Positions 47,659 through 62,200 of a DNA stretch of 64,000 nucleotides are shown here, one piece after another; position 1 is the first letter of the stretch, and each line of letters starts with the position of its first letter. Source of the stretch: Davidsoniella eucalypti (taxonomy: Eukaryota > Ascomycota > Sordariomycetes > Microascales > Ceratocystidaceae); NCBI GenBank assembly GCA_004009845.1, contig RMBW01000001.1, positions 868,001 to 932,000 on the forward strand. The letters are read 5' to 3'. Below the pieces are notes generated by a model, which saw only the letters and a program-made list of their open reading frames with translations, was not told the origin of the DNA and ran no database searches. A program made the position numbers and the translations under genes.

Positions 47659-48491
47659 CCTCAAGCTCAGTCTAGCTAGGGACCCTACTTGCATAATGAA
47701 ACAAATACAGAACCTTGGTCAGTCGGATTTTGGAATTGGACTTATACAATAGAAACAATTGATGATGTTATATCATAAGCCTTTAGTTTGATCAAGTCTT
47801 TCTGTAGAGGATACTCAATTATATAATTGGACGATGTGTATATGTAGTTGTAGTTGATGATCAGGGTTACACGGTGATCTCTTTTTATTTTTTCATATTT
47901 CCTGGTTGTCAGCGGATGCCAAATATCATGGCGTGAGTTTGCTTTAAAATGTACCAGGTTTTCCAAGAAACTAAAGTATCTGAGCGTTTTCAATCGGCCA
48001 CGAGAATAGGCTTAGTACCAAGCCTAAGCCTAACTAACACATTGTACTTTACTAAGACAGCTAATCATAAATTTTGGTTCGATTCAAGCTCTTTTCTTTT
48101 TTTTCTCCCCATGATCTTCCATGTTTTTTCTTTCATGTCAGACCACATTTTGTAGCCCGGGGAATCCTGTCCTTCCAAGTTCCTCAGGATCTAAGTTCCT
48201 ATCAACTAGTAGCAATTCTGACATTATGTACATGTGTACATCTGTATATCCAAAACCTGCTAGATCGCATCGGTGAGCGTCTAACAGAAGCCAAGGCGCG
48301 GAAGTTTCTAGTGTTGCTACAGCTTTTATGTTACCGGGATAAAGCTCGTTTCTAGAGTATCATTACCAGACTCCCACTATGTTGATTTAAGTTAGTCTGA
48401 GTATTTTATCACAAGACGGTACAACAATATGCGGCATTTTTTCCAGCACGATTATCGTACTCAATTTTTTATATGAAATAAAATGGGGTTC

Positions 48492-48518
48492 TATATATAT
48501 ATATATATATATATATAT
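48492..48518 (+). repeat. (TA)13 microsatellite
   Basis: Uninterrupted TA dinucleotide tract of 27 bp in the AT-rich gene desert. Confidence 0.95.
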
Positions 48519-51500
48519 CAAGTATAGTTTAATATAGATGATACTTGTGACGACATAGTTATATGTAATATATTTTAGTAGGTTGTCCTTCACCTTACAT
48601 TGTATACTAGTATTAGTTTAGGGCTGTATCTTAGGATACCGAGGTGCTACATAGTATCCAGAGCTCCATTTCCACCTTAATAAAATTGAACTAAAAAATA
48701 AATAAAAAAACCTTAGCTTATTCCTCACATTCCGTCACTGTTCATCTTCACTTCGCAACATTAAAAAGAGAGGAGTTTTATATATTCCGAACTCCTTGAT
48801 TTCGGTTGATGGATATTAGTGCTTATTGCAGCTGTGCCTTGAGCTTGCACTTGTTGGCCCAGAGATAGGAAGTAAATTTAGGCGTTACATGAAAAATCCA
48901 CCATATATGCCGGACGGCCTACTAATTACCTAACATTACATCGATACACATAATATAGGGTTTCTGGTCACGAGAGGAGGACCCACAAGCAAAACAAGTT
49001 CTGATAGCCCTAGAGGCGGTCTGGACACAGAAGACAAGGAATGTTTCAGCGCCATGGTGCCCTGTGCATCCGGCATTACAGCTGTTGCCACTACTATCAC
49101 TTGTGATTCCAACAGTCATTATCAAGATCTCGATCATGGAAACTGGATGGTCAAAGACATGGCTATGACTTCTGTTGCTGCCCAACATGCACCGACCGGC
49201 CGTACAGCCGATCTTTGTAGATGAGACGAGATAGTCTAATAGCGGGTTTCTTAGTATGTAACGGAAGACCCAATCTAGACGATTGTTTCTGGTGTTTTCA
49301 ATGAGGCACAGGACGCGGGTGGTGCCCTACAGGGCCACTTAGACTATCGCACTGAAGCCCAATCAAGATGCTCGTTAGTCTACAGCGAGGGACTCTGTGT
49401 ACCTAGGACCGATGTACTCCCCGTGCATGATCGATAAAGTGCTTGCAGTCTTTTACTTCTTTTGATCGCAGCTCAAGCCCGAAGGCGGCACTGCTGACAA
49501 TTTACACTCATAGCAACCAAGGGCCTCCCGATTGTTCTGTTGGCGCGACTATCATTTTGTTTTTGTTTTGATGTTGTTTTTTTTCTTCTTTGGGAGGCTC
49601 TTGGTATAATGTGCGGTTGCTAGCAGAACCACCAACTAGCGTTTATCAAGCCGAATTCCAGAGGCTCGGCGCGTCGTCAAGCTCACTCACTAGGCTATAT
49701 CTGTATAAACTCGGTATCATTAGTATTTTACACTCGCGTGTTCGTAACGAAGCAACCTCGTTTTCCGGATCTAATTATCTCTGTGCGCCAACTAGAAGAA
49801 GATCAAGAAGCCTTCCACAATGTTATAGTAGCAACAGAAGAAGAAATAGGTAGACTAGAATAATTACAGCGTTACTTTGGGACCTCTGGTTGGTACTGTT
49901 GTAACAGGTAATCTAACAGTTACCAGTAACAAATCTCAACTTACAACTACACGTTGCTTTCTCACTTCCTCCCCTGGACTTTGAGAACAGACTCCTGCAA
50001 AACATCGATTAGCTAGACTGGGCTTTTCTTCCAAACCTGACAGGCCCTTGAGCCCATGTGGAGCAGCCTGAACTCATTGACTAATAAGTCAGCTAGAGGT
50101 GGGCAATGAGTGGTAGAAAGCACGATGCTTTTGCTTTGTCAGGAAGGGTCATTGTCGTAGCGTTTTTGGTCCGGGGCCATATCTAATTACTGACCATGCT
50201 ACATATCAACGATGTCTTTGAAGGGTTAGATAGCAAGCACTATGTGTATACTTTACCTGAAAGACACATCAAAGCACATATGTACTAGACATTAAAGCCC
50301 CAGTCTCAGCTATACCTACCCAAGCAGCTTTCTCTCTAGTTACAAGTAGAACATATTCCTAGTACTCACTACGACGGTTCATTTATCTTCAAAGAGAATC
50401 ATGTATATCGTAGTATCAATAGTAGTCATAATACTTATGGGTAACTTGCTTATTATACGCCAATTCGATTATAATGAGCTTGTGGTCATTTGCTAGGACT
50501 GCAAACAAACTGGAACCGTGGCCATGGCTAAGGCAGGTGGTCTTGCTTGCTGGAAATTGAGAGAACCAGTCCGTGTAATGCTTTGGGGCCGACCAGCGAG
50601 TTGTCCCTATATAGCGGCGCTTCCGGTCGACCTTCATCTTTGGGCCCTGTCCGTGTGTTCTTGCCCTTTTCCTCTACTCTCTCTGTTCTCGTCTATTTTC
50701 ATGTTCTTCTTCTCTAGTATTGCTTCTGTCAGATAAACAATAGTTGGCAGGAGCTTAGTAGATAAAGATCTGGCAAGACATACATATACTAGCCAAGTGT
50801 ATAAGAAAGAGTAATCATACTTCCAGACCTCGGCATTGGCGGCACGGTAGATCTGTAGCTTCTGGGGAAACAGCATATAGTACTTTTTTTGTAGCTGTTT
50901 TTGTGCAATTAATATGCCGGACCAAGATTAAACGACGGATGTTCCAAATCCAAATGCCGGTGTAATATTGCTATGCTCAGTATTGTTTCCCGGCCCCCGT
51001 TCTCTCTTCTTCCTTCTCAATGTCACTACATCTAGTGCAAAACTGTGCCGATGTTCCATCCGGTGAATTTCAGTTGCTCGGATATCAGCCTTGCCGCAAT
51101 TAATATCTATGCTCGGCCTGAGTGAGTCTTTAAAAAAAATTTTAATTTTTTTACACATTCGATACGATGAATTTATTTGCCTCCTCTTAGATTATTGAAA
51201 ATTGAGTGGATAGAGGTTATCCTAGTTTATTGGATACTACATAAATTTCCGGGTTTTGAAAGCAACCCGGCTTATCTTACAGATGGGAATAAAAAGAAAA
51301 AGGAAATATAGTCTGGTATAGCAACTTCGGTTGTTTTATGTTTATATGCAGACTTGTTCTCTGTGCTGACAGCAAAAGAACCACAGATGATATGTAAATA
51401 TGATACTAACCACAAATATATCATGACAAAACACATATATCAGAAGCTACTGCACCATCAAGCTGGACATGTGAAAGTGGCGGAATTCATCACATTGGCC

Positions 51501-54500
51501 GTGTGATGAGATGATCATACATGTGTACATACATACACAGTTGTAAATTAACATATAGTGTCACATTTCTTGTAGTGGGCTTTACTGAGATAACAAAGCC
51601 CCCGTCAATCCTCCTAACCATTCCGGTAGGTTGAGTACATTGTTGTTTGTTCGTGTTCTGTTTATTGTTCTCGTTTGATGGCGACAAAGCAACGAGTTGT
51701 CACAGAAATTAAACTATGAAAGTCAGTCCACGTGATTTGGCAAGAACAAAGAAAAGGGATTATAGGTGCATTTATTACTACAGTATTACCACACACAGTC
51801 TGTCTTCTGTATCTTATCACACCAACATATGATATTAGCTAGTCGGCCTGGGCATAACATTCCCATCGTGTGATTGCGTTTGAGGCGTTTTTTGGTCTTT
51901 GTTTGTTTACCATTGGAACGACGCCAGCAAATCATCTTGCCTCTTGCCTCTGGCTCACCAAGGGGTCGTGTAATCCGGATAATTATTGAAGAATCAGCCT
52001 CAGCTGTGGATCCTTTGTTAGCAATACCTGACAAGAAGGCGTTTTTAGTGTGCTTGTCCATATCTAGATATGATGTTCTCTAACGCTGTTTAAACGGCAT
52101 CTTACTGTGCCATGTGCCCATTGACGAGGCACTAAGTGTATATCTGTAGATGTTCATATCTACATGTACACTTACAACTATGATACTTGACGCTACAAGT
52201 GCCGGCTAAACGCGGGCTAAATTAAAAACACCACTAGCCTGTCTGACAAGCATATAGCACTACAACAGTACACGTGTAGATGTATAGTAGAAGGCTATTA
52301 AGGCAGTGCACTGTTCCTATCATTATGATAACTTTTCTAGACAGACTAAGTCTCTGGAGATGTTGCCCAATTAGTCGAGTGGAGGGGTGAGGTGGTGTTT
52401 TGTCGGCGCAAACAGGATGATAATCGCAGGTGTGGCGTCGCATTAAAGAATGCGCGGCGGACGGGCCAAGTTTTCCAATTTCGCCAGAATGCGATCCTGA
52501 TCCCCTATTCTAGTTTGGTTGTCTTCTTCTTTAGTCAGTCGGAGGGATTCTTTTTTCGTCCAAGTCTGCTACATTCCTTTTCCGACAGCATTTATCTCTA
52601 CTACTCTCACCACTATGTTACCAGACACTGTCCATATATAGCTTGTGCAGAACTGACATCCAGACAGACCTCAGCACCTATGTTGCATGGCAATATCATC
52701 ATGGTGGGTGTGTTCCAGTATCTACAGACGGACATAAGCTTTGTATAGATCGAAAATGCAACACTAGAAAGCAAGGCCCATATGTAGATAGGTAGTAGCA
52801 ATCATAGCTACATGTACAAAGATGCAACGATATACATATTAATGAGCATACAAATACATGCATATGCTCACGATAGACAATTTGGCATCATTATACATGG
52901 GGTGTACCTTGTCTCATGGAATTTCATCACCCGCAACGATGGGTCTCCAGGGCCTTTAGCCCTCAACTATCGACTTCCCCAAGGTAAATCTCTTGCCGGC
53001 CGATTAACCTGCCGCTGGTATGACTTACTGATGTTTAGTCAAGCATATTTGCCATGTGTGCATATATCTGTAGATACGGAGAGAGACTTGGGTTGCAAAT
53101 TGATCGTATATTACCAAATTCTACTTCACCCTTCTTCTACATACTCACTGTATATGCACTCCCTTTCCCCTGGTATACAATGTAGGCTTCTACATGTTGA
53201 ACGGTCACACCCGAATGCAGTCCTTGTTCAATGGGGACTTATCACCACAAGATGGAAAGGATATAACTGGTGGTGTTTCTCAATATAGCAAAGCTAATAA
53301 AAGACCACCTTCATCCCCGGCCTCAGACTCGATCATGCCTGTTGGTATATGTAGATCCGACTACCCAAAGCTATCTTATCTTGTTTTTGTGTTCGAGAAC
53401 ATCGACATGAGATTCCGCAATATTTGTGTATTTGTATTCAACGCCCTAAAAACGCCACCGCCATTCAGCCCTCGACATCATCATAATTGGGCGTTTCTAT
53501 TGTATCTTGGCCGGTAGGACCTGCCCTGTCGGTCCTGAGTCTTAGTAAAATGGACATTCTAGCTATTAATTGTAAATGACAAACCGCAGTTTTCATATTA
53601 CTTAGATACTTTAGCGTAAATCAATAGCATAGAGGTTTGTGATGTGGCTTGAGGAGCTGCATATACTTGGCGCCTATGGCTTATCTAGCTGTACGTATAT
53701 ATATACATAATGTCATCTAGTTTGGAATGATTTACAATGCATCTTGATTGTGCTTCAAAATCCCCCCCCGCAAATAAGCATTAAGCAAACACAGTGACTT
53801 GCATATGTGTATGATGAATGCAATCAGTGCTTCATGAAGACTAGTCAAGTCCGTTGGTGTCATCGTCATAGAGCATATGCTCATATCTATACTAAAGCAC
53901 TAACAATACTATGCTACGCACAACCATGTTTGTTTGCTTAATTCGGGTATGCATGTGCCATCTTAATTGACGTCGTTAAGATGTTTCAATCCTCATGTTC
54001 CAATCCCGTTATTCAATCTAGAAGCTCAGGGTACAAAATGTCGTATTTATACAGGGCACAATTTTGCTGATGTGGGGGAAATATGAAAGCGAACAATAGG
54101 GTTAGGGTAGCTAGCCGAGTCTCAAAAAGAGCTTTATACAAATTAATAGCGTATATTGTATAAACTTTTAAATCATGTACAGTGAATCATAAGCCGAACG
54201 AAAGACAGACTTTCTCAGGGGAACAATGCCGCCGTGGGCCACTATCACGTCAGAGACCAGAGAATATAATCTAGCCCCTTGTATTCAATATTGTCGCGGT
54301 ATTTTGGTGTTTTAGCAAGCGAGAACCCGATTGTTACCCTTAAATCATTCGTAACGACAAAACTATGTCTACATCCGTAGCGATGTGAAGAAGTTTTGTG
54401 TGAGCGCGAGACAACCGCTTCGGCCAATACCAGCTGGCCCTATATTGGAGAAGGGAAGTATGCACTTTTGCGGGAGCTAATCATGATCGAAGCTTTAGGG

Positions 54501-57500
54501 ATGGGTGCTTGCGGTATCAATGGATGCTGGGCAGGGAACTTGAGTTTGTAAATTCTGACGCTCTTGAAATACCGAGTCGGATGTCGTAAACACAAAGTTT
54601 TCCTGAATTTTTGTGGTTATGGTTGCATACATGTTTTGTCATTACACAGCTGTACCTGCATGAAGGCAAGGTGGAAACAAAAAGATGCCTTCGGAAAAGC
54701 CATTATCAGCCACAGAGGCACCCATCAAGAACCAAGTTGAACCGAGTTTCAAACCATACCTATATATCCACCAGAAACGTTCATATCCAGATGTACCTGG
54801 TTCAGCAGACTTTACTTGGTTGAGGGCAGGATATATGGGCTTAAAATACGGACATACACGGAACTCAACATGCTAGCGAAACTACCGGCACAGCACGAAG
54901 CCAATATTGGTCTAGAAGGGAAAGTGTTGAGTGTTTGTTGTATTGTGATAGTAGGTGCAAGGCAATACCAAATCAGGTATGTTGAATGAGTGGTTCAGGC
55001 TGAATGGGTGCCTGCAGCAAATTATATTCCGGTCAATATATGCATCCATGGGGCATCTTTTTATGGGTTGCCATTATAGCCACTCGGTGGCCTGAAGATG
55101 CAGTCCTTTTTCCGTGTAGATGTAACTGTCAAAGAAGAAAGATAGCAAAGGAACCTGGAGGAATCCTGAAGATAAAAGAAGTCAAAAAGATTCATCGAAA
55201 AATAAAGCTGCTAGTAAGCGAAACGGGCGATCGTTGTAAGCGTGGCTTTGTGAAGCCTCCCCTTCAAGAACTAAGTAGTCAACAAACTGCCAATATACCC
55301 GTACTATGTTATACTGTTCTATTCTAGCTATCCGAAGCTTTTATTCGTGTACGATCAGTCTTATTTCGAGAGTGCTTATCAAAGGCTTGACTACAAGTAT
55401 AGCATGATGAAGTAACAAGAAAAATGATATTAAAAAAGAAACGACGCTCGGGCCAGAAGAGCACCAAGGCGCCGAAAAAAGAAGAAAAAGGAAAAAAGGT
55501 CCTTCAAGATGTCGCAGAGGTGTTTCCGCCTTTTTAGTCGACGTCACAAACCTAGCGCTGTCTTGTCCCTTTCTATCCTTATTTTTGCCCTGTCGACACG
55601 ATTGGGCAAAAGTGTTTTAATAATAGCAGTAGTAGTAACAATGTAGGCATATATAGTTGAATACATATTAGTTCTTCTAATCTTCCTGTGCGAGAATTAC
55701 AGTTAAATGGATTGTAAGAAAATACAAAAGTTGGCAATTAGCTGTGTTGTGTACATATATGTAGCATATATATCCTGCCTAAAATAATCCTATGGCATGG
55801 TATTTCTATATTGCTTACAAACCAATATCACACTTTCAAGACTTGATCTATTTGCCCTTTAGGTTGATCAGAAACAAGAGGCATTGCTGCTGATATCTAA
55901 ATCTTCGAAAATCCTTTATCCTTGAGTTTATTTGTTGCTGTCTTTGCCCTGGCAAGCTTAGAAAATTGCCCCTGCATATGGCCAGAACCAACTGCAGCAG
56001 CAAATTGCTGAAAATATTCCTAGTGTTGAGCTATTGTGAGATACGACATGCAAACTTCCGCTAGGACCTAACACTCTTGTTTTTCTTGAGTGTCTACTTT
56101 TCTGTCCCTTTCAATCTCTGGCGGTAGATGATAAATGCTTTACTGGCCATTAAAAATTGGGCTTCTCATAGACTATGTAAAGCAGTCTCATAAGAGTAAG
56201 ACAAAGGGCTAACATTGTAGTAAGAATCCGAACCGTCGTTAGGGTTTATGCATTTGAGATACTCGAAATTCATGGGGTGTGCATTTAATTATAGGTGCTA
56301 ATGCTTGGGAAGCTAAAGCCTATAAGCTATTTGACATTGTAGAACAAAGCACAGTGAAATAATGCTACCATCCATGGTAAATGCACATGATCGCATATCA
56401 ATATGATTATGTTTTATGTAGTTGAATAGTCAGTATTACAACTAGAGTTGGTCCCTGGATCTGGATATCATAAGTTGCCATCATGATTGATTTACGAACT
56501 CGGTACAAGCGAGCTAACGAGGGGCTATCGGCAGACACTCAGAAAGCCTTGCCAGAATCTGGAATAGAGCGTAACCTTGTCCAGCATATTTAGTTTATAT
56601 TCAGGTACAGGTATAGTTCTTTCGATTACGTATAAGTGTATTATAATGTTTACAACGTATCTTTGGATAAATGCTACTGGTACAGCCTAGGCCATCAAAG
56701 GGCCAAGAATGTGGTACATGCGACAAGTATGCATTTATAGTGTCTTGGTTACGGCCTCTTACAAACTAAGAGTATATTGTGTTAGAGATGTGCCTGGCAA
56801 CGTCGGATACTCGACGATCACGGTATTGCTATATACCGCTGACTCATAATACTCAAAGTATTGTCTTCGACCGCATGATGCGACTTGTAGTGACATTATT
56901 CCACATACCCCGAGAAACCATTGTAAAGCGTCTTTGCTATATATATGAATGAGACTTGTTTTAATCGGCCTTGAAGCTCAGATAGCAAACTGACGCCAAT
57001 CTATCATGGGTGTCTAGGTGGCGGAGGGCCAAGCACATTTTAGTAGTTATTTGGCATGATGAACCCGAGGCATTGTAGTTGTACTTATACAGCAATACTA
57101 TGTAAGCGAGACCCGCGCTGCTGGTTCCGGGTATTAACTGACGCAGCAGGATTGCCAGCGTGCAGGAAGAGTGGTCAAGACAGCACACGATGTTTCTTTT
57201 TGGTGGTTTCTTAGGATAAAACAAATATTCTATATTCCAGTAGAAGAAGCTGGTACATACTACTAGCCAGCCTTACGGCCGAAACCAACTTGATGTTTGG
57301 TAGGTGGCCAATAAGACCAGGCGAGGAGGCGTCTTGCTATGGCTTAACGACGATAGATATGCCATGTACAATTTACAATGTAGAAGCTGTTGATGCACAG
57401 CCAAGTCGTTTCTGACAACGACAAAGCTGCTTGTGTATTCAAAGCACATATATATTATACACCATATTCATATATCTAACCTACCATATTGTAGTGTATT

Positions 57501-59231
57501 TGATTGTGCAACGCTTATTTTTACTACTGGAGCACAAGGCATCAGAGCAGGAAGGAGCCCGGCGCTGTGGGTGGGTGGCAGTGATGAAAATAGAAAGAGC
57601 GCCTTTCTTGGACAAACGATGAGACAGGCCACCCACCACGGACGACAAAAAAGGCATAGAACATAAACGGAAGCTGCGAAGAGGCTGCCAAAGTTTTGTC
57701 GGAAAAGCAGCCTTGCAAATTGCATCTCTGCCTCTTTATATATTGTATCTGTACGCCGTTGGATGCCCTTTGTCCATCATCGCCATGTCTATTGCAGTCT
57801 TTTGTTTTCATCGCGAGCTTGAAAAGAAGAAAAGGTTTGATAGCATCATTATTTTGATTTAGAATCTCAAACGACACACCCCAGCCTACTCATCCATCCT
57901 CGGAGCAACTTAGAGACACACCCATCCCGTATGCAATATTTCATTATGGTTGTACACCCCTTCCATACAAGCTACTTACTCAAAGGCTCAAGCTCAAGTC
58001 TCAAGGGATCCATCATTGAGCACCCTAGCCCCTTGTAGGTGAACCCTGTCTAGACAGTGCTCCTCCCCCCATCCCATACCATACCATGCTATCCAAATCA
58101 TGAGTCCCTATTTCCTCAGCGTGACAGAACGAACAAGAAGACAAGAGAGCAAGAAGAAAGAGGCAAGACTAGCACAAGAGACGAGAGCCTAACAGGTACG
58201 GTATACCTCGGATGTGTTGCTTTTAGTGGACGATATGGTACAACCAGGCAGTGCCGGCAAGTGAAGCACCTCCTAGGAAGTGCTATTTTCTGCTGCTTGC
58301 TGCTACACGTTAGCATAACGACGATGAGGACGTGCACATAGAACAATAGCCTTTTCTTTTCTTGTCCTTTTTTTTTCCATCAAAAAAAGAAAAGAAAAAA
58401 AAAGTAATCAGCCCAGCAAGCCCAGCAACCTAGTAGTGATAGGCCCTGGTTGGATCCATCTCCTTAACTTACCTCGATTCCCCTCGTCCCTCGTTCCCGC
58501 CTTCCACACCTTATGACATCTTGATCTTGCTTTTTGGTTTTGCTGGCAGCGCTTCTCCAGTTTCTTTCCTTCTTCTTGCATTTACATCCGCTTGCCTGTC
58601 CATTCCATGCCGCTCGATGTTTAGTATCACGGCCTCTAATTTCTATTATTCTTTTATTCGTTCTACCTTGCTCTGCTCTGCTCTGCTGTGCCTCGAAGTT
58701 TATATCTAGCTCGATCTAGTTACGTATAGTGCGCCTCAAGCTTTCCTCTCGTTACCAAAACATACACTCACTCTCGATTTTCCTTGACTATTTCCAAAAT
58801 TTCAACTGCAACTTCTTTTAAATTCATTATTTAGAAATATATCGACGTCCTAGACTCGCAGATATATACACAGCATATATCAGTGTTGTCTTAAATTCTT
58901 TTTCTTCCTTGGTTTTTTTTTTTTTGCGACTATTACACATATACTCCTACGAAACGACGACGACGGCGCCACTGCCCATCAGAAACTTTATTGCCTGTAC
59001 TTTACTTTGAACGATATAGTAGGATAGCGCAAGACCTCTAGGTTCTCCTCCTGATACTGAGTCCGACGACTGTCTTTGCCGACAGATAGACTAGAACCTT
59101 GACTTCTGCTTGATCCCAGCTGTCACTGCGCAAGAAAGTGCCCATGAGTTTCTATACCCCATAGACCAAACCAGCTTCGAGCTTCGAGCTACGCTGCCAC
59201 AGCACAAAATCCCGTCTGCCGGATACACATC

Positions 59232-62200
59232 ATGCAGACGGCCGCCGCAGCACCGCCATTGCGTGTGAGCTTGCAGGTGGCTCCGCTGTCGATACAGAAG
59301 AGCAACCACATGGTAGCCTCTCATAGTGCTGACAGCGTTAGCAGTACCGATCAGGAGCAACCGCATATCACACATACTCATACTCACTTATCACAATCAC
59401 CACAGTCCGACTACACGTATCGGCATCAAGATCAACACCATCAGCAACAACACCAACACCAACACCAACAGTCATTATCACCGCATCACCATGCATACTC
59501 CAACCAAAACCACCTCCAGCCCAATAACGCTTATGATTACACGTCAGATATGTATTCTCAATCACAGATTACGCCACCGGCAACGCCAAATACCGGGTTG
59601 CTAGACGGCTTTGATGGCAACGCCATTGCCCAGCAGACTCATGAAGACCAGGACTATGACTACCAAGAACAAGAACAAGACCCAGAACAAGACCAAGACC
59701 AGGAGCAGGACTCTGACGAAAACCAGTCCATGCAACAACCTGTATTCCACAACTTCCTGCGTGCCATGTATCGCTTCACGCCCAGCCTGTCAGGGAACAA
59801 TGACAGTGTAACACTGCCGCTCAACGAGGGTGATGTTATCATGGTTCACTCAATACACACCAATGGCTGGGCCGATGGTGCACTTCTGTCTACTGGAGCC
59901 CGGGGCTGGCTTCCGACCAACTACTGCGAGGGCTACAACCCGGAAGAGATGCGCAATCTACTAACAGCCCTCCTTAACTTCTGGGATCTGCTACGGAGCA
60001 CGTCGGTCAACGACGAAGATATCTTTGGTAACCAGGAGTTCATGAAGGGCATGATAGCTGGTGTGCGATACCTTTTGGTGAGTACCACAGACCAGCCTGA
60101 GTTTACGCTTTTACCGACAAGACTAACTAATCTGATCTACAGGAACGCACAAACTGCTTGACCCGCGAGTCAGAAACAATTCAGCGCAATGATTTTATGC
60201 GGCGGTGCCGCAAATCACTGCTTTCTGAGTTGTCGACGCTTGTTAAGATTGCCAAGCAGCTGCCAGAAAGTCAGCAAGGACGTCTGCCGGCTGGTATCAC
60301 CAGCATACACGAGATTGTAGACCAGATGCACCTGAAAGCATTCAAGATAGTCGTGAAGAGTGTCAGATTTCTAGACCTCTACTACGACGATCGCCGGTAC
60401 AGACTCCCATCAAATATGCCAACGGTGTCTGTAACCATGGACGAGTCATCTCCAGGACTGGTTCCTCTAACGCCACCTGCAGACAGCACGGCGTTTGATG
60501 CTCCGCAGGAGTCTGCGTTTGTAGGAGACAACAACACACTATCTGCGCCTATCCGTGATGGCAGTCGGCCAGCCTCTCCGCACCGCCAATCAATGCTCAG
60601 CGTGGCGTCTGGATCCGTGCAAACGATGGTCACACTGCCGAACAAGCGTTTCTCAAACTTGTATTCCCCGGGAGCTGCGTCTCTGGGCAGAAATAAGGTG
60701 GTCAATAACAGGCTGTCGTTTGCTGGGCTGACACGCCCGCATAGAATGTCTTCGGGCATTTCACATCGCATGTCTGTCGCAGGACCTTCTTCGATTTCTG
60801 TTCCGCAACACCTGGTCTCTGAACGCTTAAGCAAGAGCCACGATACTTTCTTGTCACATTTGGGATCTTTTATCGGCCGTCTCCAGTTCCAGTCTCAATC
60901 ACGCCCTGAACTTGTTCTCTCTATCAAGCAATCTGCGACTTCAGGGGGCGGTCTTTTGGCTGTCGTCGACGTTGTGTGCTGCCAAACCACTGTTAGTGCT
61001 GACATCCTCACGGCAGCCCGCGAGTCCATGTTTGAGCGCATCGAAGAACTCGTTTTTGCTGGCCACGACGTCGTTAAGAACGCGTCACATGAAGAAGCCG
61101 ACGTCGTAATGCCTCGTCAGAACGGTATTCTTATTGCTGCGGCTACTGGCTGCGTTAAGGCTGCTGGCGACTGTGTAGCTAAGACTAAGTGGGTAATCGA
61201 GCGCATCGGTGACTTCGAGTTCGAGCTTGAAGAGTGGTCTCTCGGCATTGACCTCACTGTCCTCGATGTTGCCAAGGAGGATACCACGCCTCCAGTGTCG
61301 GAAGCCGCCGAAGGCTACAGCGCAGTCTCGTCTTCTGTGACTGATATACAGTCTGTTGTTAGCGACGCCTCGACATCCAAACACTCTGCCAAGAACAGTG
61401 TCGCCGCTTCCCTCGACAAGCCTCTTCCCTTGGTCCCTGAAGCCGAAATCACTATCCCCGCCAAAGTGGAGGCCGTTGCCGAGGTTCAACAAGCTACATC
61501 TTACTCCAGCCCAGCCAGGTCGTCCACTCGATCGCGCCCGTCCTCGAGACAAACAACTGCCACTTCTGGCCAGGAGACTATCCAAGCACCTTCAACCCCC
61601 AAGTCCACCAGATCCGCTAGATCCATCAGGTTCTCTAATTCGCCATCGAGATCCCCCGAAACTTTCAAGGCTTCCCCCAAGTCTGTCAAGACCGTCAAGA
61701 CTGCACGATTCTCGTTGCCTCCTCTTCCTAAGATCTCGACAACTGTCTCCGCCAACGCCGAGGAGACCTCTGCTACCCAGGATGAGATCGTCTCGGCTGT
61801 CACTACCGACTTCCACACCTCTCCTACATTTGAAGCCTCAAGTGCCGGTAGCGGTAACACTTACCTAAGCCGCGACTCCGAGGCTAGCATGATCTCGCAG
61901 ACCTCCACCCGCGCCACCACCCCCGATGGTCCCCGCAATAAGTCATCGATCTCCGGTCTGAGCACAAACAGCTCTTCACAGGCTGAGTCCACCGAGGCCG
62001 ATAATGACGCTGACGATGCCGAGACTAAGCTATTGGCTAAGACCTATGCCCATGAGCTCATGTTTAACAAGGAGGGCCATGTTACTGGCGGCACCATTTC
62101 CGCACTGGTAGAACGCCTTACAACGCATGAGTCAACTCCCGACGCTATGTTTGTCTCAACCTTCTATCTCACCTTCCGCCTCTTCTGCAGCCCAATTCGG

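Larger units (their letters stand above)
40827..59231. other. 18.4-kb gene desert
   Basis: No convincing gene in any frame across this interval. Stops are frequent and the longest open frames (for example 52812-53288 and 53194-53517) have no domain or codon pattern I trust. It is AT-rich and holds microsatellites (below), a telomere-like TAGGGTTAGGG at 54097-54107, two TACATGTA palindromes (52161, 52809) and other related TACATGTG/CTGTAGAT words. The last 1 kb, about 58050-59231, is rich in pyrimidine tracts and probably forms the promoter and long 5' leader of the cdc25 gene. Non-coding RNAs cannot be excluded. Weak small-protein candidates are given in findings. Confidence 0.6.

Noticed and set aside
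52812..53288. Plus-strand frame of 158 codons in the gene desert
   Set aside because: Rare-codon-rich, no recognisable motif, flanked by similar chance frames.
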